From Eubacterium_G segne (lineage in GTDB: Bacteria > Bacillota > Clostridia > Lachnospirales > Lachnospiraceae), in NCBI RefSeq assembly GCF_014287775.1, contig NZ_JACOOZ010000007.1, positions 62,001-126,000 on the forward strand: DNA of 64,000 nucleotides. Direction: 5' to 3'. The notes below the pieces were generated by a model. It worked only from the letters and a program-made list of their open reading frames with translations, made no database searches and had not been told where the DNA came from. Every line of letters starts with the position of its first letter. The first letter of the stretch is position 1. Shown here piece after piece: positions 26,494-35,515 of the stretch. Both the position numbers and the translations under genes were made by a program.

Positions 26494-29190
26494 CTAACCA
26501 AGAACTGCTGTAATTTGCACCTCTTTATTTAATTTGTTAATATCTTCTTTGGCAATAACATCACCATTGCCATACTTTTCATTATTTATATATATTTCCT
26601 TTACGGAATATTCACCTGCATCAAGTCCCTTCGGATTTTCATATATAACATTAATGTTTACGCCACCAAACAGACAGGATGCACCTGCTTTGTTATCCTT
26701 AAACTGCTCCTTTAAAAGTTTTGGCTGAAGTTTAAGGTTGCCAAGTTCACCTTTTATACCGTACATTTTATTTAATACCGTAAGAAGCAACCAGCTGGCT
26801 GAGCCTGTAAGATAATGATACATTCCCTGACCTCTCTGGTTTACGTACTCTGGAACTCCCGGATAAATACAGCTTACGCTATAGTTGTGACAATGTTTAT
26901 AAAGGGTATTTATTACTTTATATCCTTCCTTTGCAAAACCTCTTCTGTAAAGTGCATTGGCATACATAACTGCCATATGTGAAAATACTGCTCCATTTTC
27001 CTTATGTCCAAATGCGAAACCAAACATTCTTCCCAGATCGGTTTTAACTTCATTAAAGTTTGTGTTTAATCTGTAGCCTCCAATTGCTCCATCATAAAGA
27101 TAATCGTCTGCCGATTTTACAATTTTTGCCACCTGCTCATCCGTAGCAGTACCTGACATAATGGCAAATACCTGACCTGTAAGCATCATTCTTACTCCTG
27201 ATGAAAAATCACCTTCAACAGCATTTCCACTATTATCATAATATCCGTTAAACCATGAATTTCCCTCTTTATTAGTAATCCATTCAGTCTTCCTAATATG
27301 GTCTGCTATCCATGATGACATTTCATTAAGCACATTGCAAAGCTTTGTACAGTCTACTGATACCTTTTCGCCACTTACCTTGTGCCCCACTGCATTACAA
27401 TAAGCATTTAGAACTTTGTGTTTCTCATCTATGCTGTCATAAACTGTCTTGTCTGCATTTAAGAGAACCTCAATCTCCTTTGCAAGAGAAATGGTATCCT
27501 TTCCTGTTTTCTTTGAAAGAGTCATTATATCTTTTGCTAAATCTCTTAAATTTCCGCCATATAACGCTGTGAATGCAACACTTTCTCCACGTTTTTCAGC
27601 CATATCAAGACCGTCGTTCCAATCAGCACCACGAAGTCTGATATGGTTATGTTCTCCTACATCGTAGAAGGATGTAAGGTGTTGTATAAGCAAATGTTCC
27701 AGTACAGTTCCCCTGTATGGTGTATCGTCTTCTGATAACTGCATATTGCCTTCACCATCACTCCACAGGTTATCCCTATGCTCACCTCTTCCAATTTGTG
27801 CATCCTTAAAATATGTATTTTCTTCATTTAAAAATTCAATATCTCCGGTTTGCTGCATATAAAGGCTTGTAGTTAAGTATGGCCATGCTCCATGATCCAT
27901 CCACACTCTTACAATATTATTTCTGTCAGCAATAAATTCACCCTGCTTTGAACCTATAATAGTAGCATTGGTTCCGTCAAATCTTACACCTCCAAAGTTG
28001 TCAATTAACATCTGACGTACCTGCTTTGGCTCCATAATAAGAAGGGCAAGGCAATCCTGCCATAAATCTCTCCATCCTCTTCCACCTTTTCCATAATCAT
28101 GATGAGGAAGGAATGAACAGCCATATATTCTTCTAAGCATAGGCTGGAAATTAACCCAATGCATCCAGTTATCAAAATCACTGTCTGCCGAATTGTAACT
28201 TACATTGATTTTATCCTGCCAATATTTTTTAGTTTCTTCAAGAAAGCTGTCAAAAGCCTTTGTGTCAAGGTATTTCTCCCCTAACTTATCTATTTCTTCT
28301 TCTGAATTACCATAGCCTAATGCTATAATGTATGTTTTTGTTTCTCCCGGTGAGATTACAGCATCAGCAAATCTCATTGCCGCAACTGTTTCGTAGCCGT
28401 CAATTTCTTCACCAATTCCATACGGAAGAGGCTGATTCTTGGCAACCATATATGGATTTTCAAAATTTCCGCCACGTCCGATAAACTCCTCAGTAACAGG
28501 ACAGAAACTAATTGGGGAAACCATTACTCCGTCAGTTTCTTCCTTTGCCAAAGCTCCATAATAAACAGTGTTTTTATTGTGTCCTCTCTCATCAAATGTA
28601 AGTGTCGGAAAGATTTCTATTCCGTTTTTTACCGTAAATGTTCTGTGAAGCAAAGAGGTAACATGTCTGTGATCTCTTATATTTGAAGCCGAACGTCCAT
28701 ACAAAGGTATAGCTGTAGTAGGAGTAAATTTAATATGTGAATCTGTTATGTTTGTAATTTCTATTTTAGTCAGTTCCACCTTGTCCTTAGTTTCAGGAAC
28801 AAATGATGTCACTGTAGCTTTAAGCCCTAAATCATCAGATTTTCTCTCTATCTGATGCCACATAATTCCGGCTGTCAGCTTCACTTCTTCTTTATCATCA
28901 TCAAACAACTTTGCCTGCTGTGCTGCTGAACGTCCTGCCACAGACCAGGCTTTTTTACCTTCAACGTAAATCCAAAAGTTTCTTACTGACTTGTTGTTGT
29001 GCAGGTTTTCACTGCTAACCGGCTCTAACAAAAATGTATTCTGGTCTAATTTTATATCTCCCCCTAAATCAGGTGTTATGGAGCTCATAACTCCTGCCTC
29101 ATTAGCTAACGGAAAATACATATAGCTGGTTAAATCCGGATTATTCAGGGTAAATGTCCCTTTTTTATCTAAATATTTTAAGTTGCCCAT
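26494..29190 (-). CDS. GH94 phosphorylase, probably laminaribiose phosphorylase
   Basis: An 898-residue cytoplasmic protein with the full GH94 layout: an N-terminal beta-sandwich, then a helical barrel with the conserved acid in RGADWNDGLDMAEKRG and the motif GGRGWRDLWQDCLALL. GH94 members phosphorolyse beta-linked disaccharides or oligosaccharides to sugar-1-phosphate. Cellobiose, laminaribiose and cellodextrin phosphorylases share the fold, and I cannot separate them by motif alone. The beta-1,3-glucanase neighbours favour laminaribiose. RBS GGAG-AAATAAA supports the start. A LacI-type operator-like site lies 40-60 bp upstream. Confidence 0.85.
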   Translation of the reverse strand: MGNLKYLDKKGTFTLNNPDLTSYMYFPLANEAGVMSSITPDLGGDIKLDQNTFLLEPVSSENLHNNKSVRNFWIYVEGKKAWSVAGRSAAQQAKLFDDDKEEVKLTAGIMWHQIERKSDDLGLKATVTSFVPETKDKVELTKIEITNITDSHIKFTPTTAIPLYGRSASNIRDHRHVTSLLHRTFTVKNGIEIFPTLTFDERGHNKNTVYYGALAKEETDGVMVSPISFCPVTEEFIGRGGNFENPYMVAKNQPLPYGIGEEIDGYETVAAMRFADAVISPGETKTYIIALGYGNSEEEIDKLGEKYLDTKAFDSFLEETKKYWQDKINVSYNSADSDFDNWMHWVNFQPMLRRIYGCSFLPHHDYGKGGRGWRDLWQDCLALLIMEPKQVRQMLIDNFGGVRFDGTNATIIGSKQGEFIADRNNIVRVWMDHGAWPYLTTSLYMQQTGDIEFLNEENTYFKDAQIGRGEHRDNLWSDGEGNMQLSEDDTPYRGTVLEHLLIQHLTSFYDVGEHNHIRLRGADWNDGLDMAEKRGESVAFTALYGGNLRDLAKDIMTLSKKTGKDTISLAKEIEVLLNADKTVYDSIDEKHKVLNAYCNAVGHKVSGEKVSVDCTKLCNVLNEMSSWIADHIRKTEWITNKEGNSWFNGYYDNSGNAVEGDFSSGVRMMLTGQVFAIMSGTATDEQVAKIVKSADDYLYDGAIGGYRLNTNFNEVKTDLGRMFGFAFGHKENGAVFSHMAVMYANALYRRGFAKEGYKVINTLYKHCHNYSVSCIYPGVPEYVNQRGQGMYHYLTGSASWLLLTVLNKMYGIKGELGNLKLQPKLLKEQFKDNKAGASCLFGGVNINVIYENPKGLDAGEYSVKEIYINNEKYGNGDVIAKEDINKLNKEVQITAVLG

Positions 29191-29231
29191 TTTATTTCTC
29201 CTTTATGACATATTGGTATATCTATATTATC

Positions 29232-29249
29232 ATAAAATCGTTTCATTAT
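29232..29249. promoter_or_regulatory. LacI-type operator-like site upstream of GH94
   Basis: ATAAAATCGTTTCATTAT resembles the operators of the transport operon (TGAAACGATTTTAT on the minus strand). Apart from this and the GH94 ribosome binding site, 29250-29452 is AT-rich with no gene seen. Confidence 0.5.
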
Positions 29250-29452
29250 AAATATATTAGTGTGTTTTTCTTTATAAAAAAAGTATTAAAATTTTATATA
29301 ACTCCTTTGTTTTTCATATAATACAAATTTGCACCCTAAATATGTTTTTTTATTTTGTAGGCTTTCTACCTGATTTATTTTTGCACATTTTATTATTTAA
29401 TAACCTTTCTGGAAAATTCCACTTGTTTTTGCCCTAAAGACAAACGCTAAAA

Positions 29453-29494
29453 AACGTCCATATACCCGTAATTACATACAGATACATGAACGTT
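29453..29494 (-). terminator. Terminator at the island's downstream end
   Basis: AACGTTCATGTA and TATATGGACGTT pair on the minus strand, followed by TTTTTTAG. It lies downstream of the small membrane protein gene and separates the toxin island from GH94. Confidence 0.75.
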
Positions 29495-29521
29495 CCTTCT
29501 TATCTTAATATAATGATAAAC

Positions 29522-29845
29522 TTATTTTTTTGTTTTCAAACCGGCTATAATTCCATAAAGAATTAATAAAAATCCTACTACCAAAGCCATTATTATACAC
29601 ATATTGGCAATGTAAAAACTATTGAACATAATATATTGGCATATTATCGCTATGTACATTACAAGCACTCCCGCAGAAATAACAACAGTTTTCTTTCTGC
29701 ACACCAATGTGACTATTGCCATAAGTATAAAAGCTCCTGCCGCAAAAAATAATAATTCTCCGGCACAATTATTAAGCTGCGCAATAACTCCCATTAAAAC
29801 CCAAATTGTTCCTATGACTGCTAATGAAATTGATACTTTCTTCAC
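29522..29845 (-). CDS. Small membrane protein with about four TM helices (107 aa)
   Basis: GTG start after GGAGGCAACATA. Hydrophobic segments cover about residues 5-25, 29-48, 54-75 and 79-102, ending in the positively charged tail LKTKK. I do not recognise a family. It follows the last orphan toxin cassette; immunity or house-keeping roles are both possible and neither is supported by a motif. Confidence 0.65.
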   Translation of the reverse strand: MKKVSISLAVIGTIWVLMGVIAQLNNCAGELLFFAAGAFILMAIVTLVCRKKTVVISAGVLVMYIAIICQYIMFNSFYIANMCIIMALVVGFLLILYGIIAGLKTKK

Positions 29846-29895
29846 TATGTTGCCTCCTTTAATTTTTTCCCATCGGTATTATCCCAAATGCAGAT

Positions 29896-29973
29896 TTATT
29901 CCAGCTTATATCTGTTTAATTCACCGTCTTTAATTATTACATGGTAATCCTCAACCTTGCATGGGAATCTCAT
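29896..29973 (-). pseudogene. Immunity-gene scar (25 codons)
   Basis: ATG 29973 overlaps the toxin-module stop as ATGA, exactly as in the intact cassettes. The product is MRFPC followed by KVEDYHVIIKDGELNRYKLE: the first residues of the immunity protein joined to its last 20. About 140 internal codons are deleted. It is unlikely to be functional as immunity. Confidence 0.85.
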
Positions 29974-30467
29974 TTTACCTTCCTCCATATTCCATCGTTA
30001 AATTTGTATTGTTCCACCATTCTTCCTCTTTCAATTTTAGTAATCAATGAATCTTTTCTATATTTCACAGCTTTTTCCAAATTCCACTCCGGTATTACCT
30101 TTCCATTTTTCGAACCCGTGAATGCATTTTGTGTACATGGATCAGGTAACGTGTTGTTTCCACCTAATTCATAACCATATGTGTTGTCCAGATTGATTTT
30201 CTTGAGTTCCTTATTCGTAGACTTAAACTCTATCTTCCAGTATGACTTATCTGTTGAATGATATGGTATGTTATCGTAGTCCAGACGAAATGTTTCAAAA
30301 ATATCCTCAAAATCTCCAACATCATTACAGTCACCTTCCCTTGAGATGCACCCTCTTACAGCATCATATTCTCCACTTACATATTTTTCAACATCCTCCG
30401 GTTTGATGTACCTTCTAAGCAATGTATTCTTGTTTATTGTAAACTTCTCCCTTATGTGACAAACCAC
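29970..30467 (-). CDS. Orphan toxin C-terminal module 4 (its immunity gene deleted)
   Basis: 165 residues from GTG 30467, matching the last 165 residues of the full toxin at 36478-40767 (IREKFTINKNTLLRR to WRKVK). It belongs to the sub-type with NTLPDPCTQNAFTGSKNGKV, as does module 1 at 33267. It lacks the secretion and linker parts and has no good ribosome binding site, so it is probably a silent cassette for recombination with the full-length gene. Its 5' half and upstream flank are almost identical to those of module 3. Confidence 0.75.
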   Translation of the reverse strand: MVCHIREKFTINKNTLLRRYIKPEDVEKYVSGEYDAVRGCISREGDCNDVGDFEDIFETFRLDYDNIPYHSTDKSYWKIEFKSTNKELKKINLDNTYGYELGGNNTLPDPCTQNAFTGSKNGKVIPEWNLEKAVKYRKDSLITKIERGRMVEQYKFNDGIWRKVK

Positions 30468-30494
30468 CTTCTATTTAAATCGTTTTTCTCAAAA

Positions 30495-30522
30495 GGAATT
30501 GCAGACATACATCCACAATTCC
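30495..30522 (-). terminator. Terminator after the immunity gene of cassette 3
   Basis: GGAATTGTGG and GCAATTCC pair on the minus strand, followed by TTTTGAGAAAAA. The same hairpin is repeated at 31594-31621. Confidence 0.55.
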
Positions 30523-30568
30523 CATTAAAATATATGTTTTTAATTCTCTGTCATTCCTAGGTGTATGT

Positions 30569-31069
30569 TTATTCCACCTTATATCTGTGCAGTTCACCGT
30601 CCTTAATGATTACATGGTAATCCTCAACCTTATACGGTTCAAATATACCCTTAAAATATTCATATCTGTCACAGTACTTCACTCTTTCATAAAAATCCAA
30701 GTCTTTTGATGGTACAAATATCGTATCATCTCCATCATATACATGTTGAATGCCTAATGCTTTCATTGTTTCATCATAGTCTGTGTTATCCATGCTTGTC
30801 GGTGCTATTGCCATTTTTTCGTCTATACGGCTTCCTCTTAATTCCACCTTATGTCCCTTATATATTGCATATGGTCTGACGCTATAAATGTCTCCTATTT
30901 CATCTGGTGTTACCGGACGGATATAATGTCCCCATTCATCCTGTATACACTTATCATCCATCATATCTTCATTATTGATTGGAATTACTAATTGATTGCT
31001 TCTATCATCTCTATACAACATTGTTTCTTTTCCTTTGTAAACCGTATATCTATCCCATTTTAACCTCAT
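30569..31069 (-). CDS. Immunity protein for cassette 3
   Basis: 166 residues from the ATG at 31069, which overlaps the toxin stop as ATGA. GGAGG lies 7 bp upstream, inside the toxin's last codons; an in-frame ATG at 31084 would add MEENK but has no ribosome binding site. The family is shared by four intact copies: IRPVTPDEIGDIYSV, PYAIYKGHKVELRGS, MAIAPTSMDNTDYDETMKAL, FVPSKDLDFYERVKY, YHVIIKDGELHRYKVE. It is soluble, with no signal or membrane segment. Assignment as immunity rests on the strict one-to-one coupling with toxin modules; I cannot name a Pfam family. Confidence 0.78.
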   Translation of the reverse strand: MRLKWDRYTVYKGKETMLYRDDRSNQLVIPINNEDMMDDKCIQDEWGHYIRPVTPDEIGDIYSVRPYAIYKGHKVELRGSRIDEKMAIAPTSMDNTDYDETMKALGIQHVYDGDDTIFVPSKDLDFYERVKYCDRYEYFKGIFEPYKVEDYHVIIKDGELHRYKVE

Positions 31070-31566
31070 TTTATTTTCCTCCATATCTTTTCATTTTTAA
31101 TATATTTATACTGTTTCACTATCTTTCCATTTTCAATCTTGGTTATCAATGCTTTATCATATCCTATGCCCTCTTTTAAGTTCCACTCCGGTATTACCTT
31201 TCCATTTTTTGCGCCTGTAAATCCATTTCTTGTACATGGATTTATATCTTCATTCAGACCTCCAAATTCTTTTCCATATGTATTGTCCAAATTGATCTTT
31301 TTCAAATCATCCGGTATAGTCTTAAACTCTATCTTCCAGTATGACTTATCTGTTGAATGATATGGTATGTTATCATAGTCCAGACGAAATGTTTCAAAAA
31401 TATCCTCAAAATCTCCAACATCATTACAGTCACCTTCCCTTGAGATGCACCCTCTTACAGCATCATATTCTCCACTTACATATTTTTCAACATCCTCCGG
31501 TTTGATGTACCTTCTAAGCAATGTATTCTTGTTTATTGTAAACTTCTCCCTTATGTGACAAACCAC
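31066..31566 (-). CDS. Orphan toxin C-terminal module 3
   Basis: 166 residues from GTG 31566 (VCHIREKFTINKNTLLRRY), homologous to the toxin domain of the full-length gene. It carries the sub-type motif INPCTRNGFTGAKNGKVIPE, like the full toxin and module 2. It has no signal or linker. It overlaps its immunity gene by ATGA. The first 90 residues are identical to module 4, but the last 75 diverge, indicating recombination within the module. Confidence 0.75.
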   Translation of the reverse strand: MVCHIREKFTINKNTLLRRYIKPEDVEKYVSGEYDAVRGCISREGDCNDVGDFEDIFETFRLDYDNIPYHSTDKSYWKIEFKTIPDDLKKINLDNTYGKEFGGLNEDINPCTRNGFTGAKNGKVIPEWNLKEGIGYDKALITKIENGKIVKQYKYIKNEKIWRKIK

Positions 31567-31593
31567 CTTCTGTTTAAATCGTTTTTCTCAAAA

Positions 31594-31621
31594 GGAATTG
31601 CAGACGTACATCCACAATTCC
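31594..31621 (-). terminator. Terminator after the immunity gene of cassette 2
   Basis: Same hairpin as at 30495-30522 (GGAATTGTGG / GCAATTCC), followed by TTTTGAGAAAAA. Confidence 0.55.
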
Positions 31622-31667
31622 CATTTAAACATATGTTTTTAATTCTCTGTCATTCCAAGGTGTACGT

Positions 31668-32165
31668 TTATTCCACCTTATGTCTGTGCAGTTCACCGTC
31701 CTTAATGATTACATGGTAATCCTCAACCTTATACGGTTGAAATATGTCATTAAAATATTCATGTCTGTCATAATACTTTACTCTTTCATAAAAATCCAAG
31801 TCTTTTGCAGGAACAAATATTGTATCATCTCCATCATATACATGTTTAATGCCTAATGCTTTCATTGTCTCATCATAGTCTGTGTTATCCATGCTTGTCG
31901 GTGCTATTGCCATTTTTTCAAACAGTTTACTTCCTCTTAATTCCACTTTGTATCCCTTATATATTGCATATGGTGTGACACTATAAACCTCACTTACTTC
32001 ATCAGAAGTTATGGGACGAATTACATATCCGTCTTTCTTAATGCATTTATCATCCATATCCTCCTTATCATGAATGTAAATATATTCTCCATCTCTGTCC
32101 AGCCACCTATTAATCTCATATACTGTATTTCTATATACTGTATATATACCACTTCTTAATATCAT
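31668..32165 (-). CDS. Immunity protein for cassette 2
   Basis: 165 residues from ATG 32165 (ATGA overlap with the toxin module); an alternative ATG at 32180 adds MDKNK. This copy is the only one without GGAG before the internal start. The family signature is kept (PYAIYKGYKVELRGSKLFEK, DDTIFVPAKDLDFYERVKYY). The N-terminal 60 residues are the most divergent part (YTVYRNTVYEINRWLDRDGE), which fits a specificity-determining region matched to its own toxin variant. Confidence 0.78.
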   Translation of the reverse strand: MILRSGIYTVYRNTVYEINRWLDRDGEYIYIHDKEDMDDKCIKKDGYVIRPITSDEVSEVYSVTPYAIYKGYKVELRGSKLFEKMAIAPTSMDNTDYDETMKALGIKHVYDGDDTIFVPAKDLDFYERVKYYDRHEYFNDIFQPYKVEDYHVIIKDGELHRHKVE

Positions 32166-32758
32166 TTTATTTTTATCCATTTTTTGTTCTCCTTCACATA
32201 TTTATACTGTTTCACTATCTTTCCATTTTCAATCTTGGTTATAAGTGCATTATCATCATACCTTAGCCCCTCCGTTTTTAAGTTCCACTCCGGTATTACC
32301 TTTCCGTTCTTTGCGCCTGTATATCCATTTCTTGTACATGGATTTATATCTTCATTCAGGCCTCCAAATTCTTTCCCATATGTATTGTCCAAATTGATCT
32401 TTTTCAAATCATCCGGTATAGTCTTAAACTCCATCTTCCAGTATGACTTGTCTGTTGAATGATATGGTGTATCATTGTAGTCCAAACGAAATGTTTCAAA
32501 GATATCCTCAAAGTCACCAACATCATTGTAATCCTCTGCCCTTGATATGTATCCTCGTACAGAAGTATATTCTCCACTTATGTACTTTCCTGCATCTTGT
32601 GGCTTAATTATTCTTCTAAGCAGTGTATTCTTATTTATCGTAAACTTCTCCCTAATAGACTTAATTATCTCCTTCTCTCTTTCCGTGTATGTTCCATTAT
32701 TTAATGGTTTAAGCTTAAGTTCCTGAAACCTGCCTATGCTTATTTCATTCTCTGTCAT
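32162..32758 (-). CDS. Orphan toxin C-terminal module 2 (longest)
   Basis: 198 residues from ATG 32758 (MTENEISIGRFQELKLKPL). It retains 30 more residues of the parent than the other orphan modules, including the FQELKLKPL and REKEIIKSIREKF segments of the full toxin. It starts 15 bp after the stop of the preceding immunity gene. In cassettes 3 and 4 the matching site reads AATGACAGAGAATTAAAA, a decayed form of this start with an early stop, showing how the shorter modules arose. Confidence 0.77.
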   Translation of the reverse strand: MTENEISIGRFQELKLKPLNNGTYTEREKEIIKSIREKFTINKNTLLRRIIKPQDAGKYISGEYTSVRGYISRAEDYNDVGDFEDIFETFRLDYNDTPYHSTDKSYWKMEFKTIPDDLKKINLDNTYGKEFGGLNEDINPCTRNGYTGAKNGKVIPEWNLKTEGLRYDDNALITKIENGKIVKQYKYVKENKKWIKIK

Positions 32759-32772
32759 TCCAAGGTGTATGT

Positions 32773-33270
32773 TTATTCCACCTTATATCTGTGAAGTTCA
32801 CCGTCCTTAATGATTACATGGTAATCCTCAACCTTGTATGGTTTTCCTGTCCCATTAAAATATCCATATTTATCATAATACTTTACCCTTTCATAAAAAT
32901 CCAAATCCTTGGCTGGCACAAATATTGTATCTTCTCCGTTATATTCATGTTGAATGCCTAATACTTTCATTGTTTCATTATAGTCTGTGTTATCCATGTC
33001 AGTCGGTGCTATTGCCATTTTTTCAAACAACTTACTTCCTCTTAATTCCACCTTACGTCCTTTATATATTGCATATGGTGTAACACAATAAATATCACCT
33101 ATCTCATCCGGTGTGACGGGGCGAATATAATATCCCCATTTATCTTTTATGCACTTATCATCTAAAAGTTTATTGTCATCAATAAAAATAAACATGCAAT
33201 CATTATCCATCCTATGAAGACTATATACTCTTCTTTTATATACTGTGTATCTTCCTCTTCTCAATGTCAT
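32773..33270 (-). CDS. Immunity protein for cassette 1
   Basis: 165 residues from ATG 33270, overlapping the toxin stop as ATGA with GGAG 9-10 bp upstream; ATG 33285 would add MEKDK. It carries all family blocks (IRPVTPDEIGDIYCVTPYAI, LRGSKLFEKMAIAPTDMDNT, IFVPAKDLDFYERVKYYDKY). It is cytosolic by composition. It pairs with the orphan module just upstream. Confidence 0.78.
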   Translation of the reverse strand: MTLRRGRYTVYKRRVYSLHRMDNDCMFIFIDDNKLLDDKCIKDKWGYYIRPVTPDEIGDIYCVTPYAIYKGRKVELRGSKLFEKMAIAPTDMDNTDYNETMKVLGIQHEYNGEDTIFVPAKDLDFYERVKYYDKYGYFNGTGKPYKVEDYHVIIKDGELHRYKVE

Positions 33271-33704
33271 CTTATCTTTCTCCATTTTTTACCATAAAAC
33301 TCATATTGTTTCACTATCTTCCCGTTTTCAATTTTTGTTATTAACGCATTATCATTGTACTCTATTCCGTTTTCCAAGTTCCACTCCGGTATGACCTTTC
33401 CGTTTTCCGAACCTGTGAATGCGTTTTGTGTACATGGATCAGGCAACGTATTACTGCCTCCAAATGCATCACCATATGTGTTTTTCAGGTTAATCTTTTC
33501 CAATTCACCATATAAAATCTTAAACTCTATCTTCCAGTATGACGTCTGGGTCGGACTGTAATCATGAACTCCACCCTTTGGTGGGTTATAATCCAGTCTG
33601 AACGAATAATATATGTCCCTAAAATCACCAACATCACTGTAATCCTCTGCCCTTGATATGCAGCCTTGTACTGAAGTATAGTCTCCACTTATGTATTTTT
33701 CCAC
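33267..33704 (-). CDS. Orphan toxin C-terminal module 1 (5'-truncated)
   Basis: 145 residues from ATG 33704; homology continues upstream in the same frame to about 33806 (HTGREKEIIKSIREKF), where a TAA closes it. No start codon serves that longer part, so the module is a truncated cassette. It has the NTLPDPCTQNAFTGSENGKV sub-type and a unique insertion (PPKGGVHDYSPTQTSY) where the others have DYNDTPYHSTDKSY. Confidence 0.72.
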   Translation of the reverse strand: MEKYISGDYTSVQGCISRAEDYSDVGDFRDIYYSFRLDYNPPKGGVHDYSPTQTSYWKIEFKILYGELEKINLKNTYGDAFGGSNTLPDPCTQNAFTGSENGKVIPEWNLENGIEYNDNALITKIENGKIVKQYEFYGKKWRKIR

Positions 33705-33845
33705 TTGTTCAGGTTTGATGTATTTTCTAAGCAGTGTATTCTTATTTATTGTAAACTTTTCCCTAATAGACTTAATTATCTCCTTCTCTCTTCCTGTGTG
33801 TGGTTAATTTTATAGAAAAGTATCCAGATTTATATTTCACTATGC

Positions 33846-35108
33846 TTAATTAATTATTCTGTACTTAATTTTATTATTTTTTGCATACTCCTGTGCCACC
33901 GTTTTATTTTCACAGTAAATGACGAGGTTATCACAATGCAAAAATATGTTATTACACATTACAATTGCATTACCTGTTATTGTAACTTTTTTCATTCCAC
34001 TACAAAAAGCAAAAGCATTGTTTTCAATTCTATTTACACCAGAGGGTATATCAATCTCCTTTAATTTGTAACAACCTGAAAATGCTCTATCTCCTATCTG
34101 TTTAACAGATTTAGGTATAATTACTTTTTTCAGATTCGAGCACCCCAAAAACACTTCTTCCGTTATTTCAGTCACATTTGATGGAATCCTAACTCTACTA
34201 ATGCCTGCATTATTATAAAATGCCTGCTTTCCAATTATTTTCAAAGCAATGGGCATGTTTATTTTTTTCAAATTTATGCAAGAGTAAAAGGCTCCTTCAC
34301 CTATTATCTCCAAATTTTCAGGTAATCTGACTTCCTCCATTGCTCCACATAGTTCAAATGCACGTTCACCAATTTCTCTTACCTTATCAGAAATATTAAT
34401 CCTCTTTAAACTACTACAGTAACTAAAAGCTTCTTTTTCAATGCTTTCCAAACCATCCGGTAAATTGATATATTCAAGGTTGCTACAATAACTAAACGTA
34501 CCCTCTCTTATCTCTTTTACCGCATTGGAAATGTTTATAGATTTTAGTAACTTACACCCCCAAAAGGCATTTTTCCCGATATACTTAACGCTTTCCGGAA
34601 TTGTTATTTTTTCTAAATTTTCACATCCGCAAAAAGCATAATCTTCTATCCTTTCAATTGTACTTGGAATAACAATACTCCTTATTGTATGACACCCACG
34701 AAAAGAACTATTTCCGATTATGTTAACTGTCAAAGGTATTATGCTTGTCTTACAGCCTAAAACGAGTTTCCTCTCTTTCTTGTCTATAATGCAATTTTTA
34801 CCTTCGCCATCACTATATCTTTTATTATCACTATTAACGGTTATTGTTTCCCCATTAAATCCATATGTCATTCCCATTCCTATATTTTCAATATTTTCCG
34901 GAATATTTACGCTTTTTAGTTCTCTGCAATTATAAATTGCCCTTTCCTCAATGGATTTTACTGTGTTTGCAAAATTTATTTTAACCACCTTGTTACATTT
35001 GACAAAACTGTTTTTCAGTATATTTTTTACGCCTTCAGGTACATCTACAACCGTCTCATCACCTTCATAGTATAGCAATTCACTCTTAACTATTTTAAAA
35101 TTTCCCAT
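33846..35108 (-). CDS. BspA-like leucine-rich repeat protein (420 aa)
   Basis: About fifteen LRR_5-type repeats of 23 residues, for example LKRINISDKVREIGERAFEL and LKKVIIPKSVKQIGDRAFSG. There is no signal peptide or anchor. RBS AGGAGGAAATATA fixes the start at 35108. BspA-type repeats mediate protein binding; cytosolic copies are common in Lachnospiraceae and mostly uncharacterised. It lies within the toxin island between the TNT-type and the orphan cassettes, so a role in immunity or toxin sequestration is possible but unproven. Confidence 0.85.
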   Translation of the reverse strand: MGNFKIVKSELLYYEGDETVVDVPEGVKNILKNSFVKCNKVVKINFANTVKSIEERAIYNCRELKSVNIPENIENIGMGMTYGFNGETITVNSDNKRYSDGEGKNCIIDKKERKLVLGCKTSIIPLTVNIIGNSSFRGCHTIRSIVIPSTIERIEDYAFCGCENLEKITIPESVKYIGKNAFWGCKLLKSINISNAVKEIREGTFSYCSNLEYINLPDGLESIEKEAFSYCSSLKRINISDKVREIGERAFELCGAMEEVRLPENLEIIGEGAFYSCINLKKINMPIALKIIGKQAFYNNAGISRVRIPSNVTEITEEVFLGCSNLKKVIIPKSVKQIGDRAFSGCYKLKEIDIPSGVNRIENNAFAFCSGMKKVTITGNAIVMCNNIFLHCDNLVIYCENKTVAQEYAKNNKIKYRIIN

Positions 35109-35132
35109 TATATTTCCTCCTAAGTTGTTTCA

Positions 35133-35507
35133 TTAAACAGAAAAATCTATTAATATCGCGTATTGCACCCCATAAGAATGAATTTGTGTCAACGATATTT
35201 TTAAATTATCATCTTTTCTAATATATCGCTCAATCCATTTTTCTGCTGCATTCCTGTCCGGAATAATATTAAATTTTTCCGGCATTTCCATAAAGCAACT
35301 ATAATCAGGCCATATTTCCATGCAACGAATAATATCATCCCTGTTAAACCTGATTTTATATACCTCATCCCGTTCAGTCCTGGCAATAATCATTTTAACA
35401 TCATCATTCACAATTTCTACATTCTTGCTTCTTCCAGCATATATCTCCCTTATTTCCCTAAAGGATAGATGACTATTTATTTCTATGTTGTCTATCTGCA
35501 TTTTCAT
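35133..35507 (-). CDS. Probable immunity protein for the TNT-like fragment (124 aa)
   Basis: Starts 8 bp after the TNT-like fragment with AGGAGATACA upstream. It is a small, soluble, acidic-basic mixed protein (MKMQIDNIEINSHLSFREIR ... WPDYSCFMEMPEKFNIIPDR) without recognisable motifs. Immunity is inferred only from position directly after a toxin fragment inside a toxin island. Confidence 0.55.
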   Translation of the reverse strand: MKMQIDNIEINSHLSFREIREIYAGRSKNVEIVNDDVKMIIARTERDEVYKIRFNRDDIIRCMEIWPDYSCFMEMPEKFNIIPDRNAAEKWIERYIRKDDNLKISLTQIHSYGVQYAILIDFSV

Positions 35508-35515
35508 TGTATCTC

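Noticed and set aside
26494..29190. Calling the GH94 enzyme cellobiose phosphorylase
   Set aside because: The motif is common to several GH94 specificities and all neighbours point to beta-1,3-glucan.
29970..33704. Treating the orphan toxin modules as independent small toxins
   Set aside because: They lack export signals and good ribosome binding sites, and are homologous only to the end of the full toxin. The cassette explanation is simpler.
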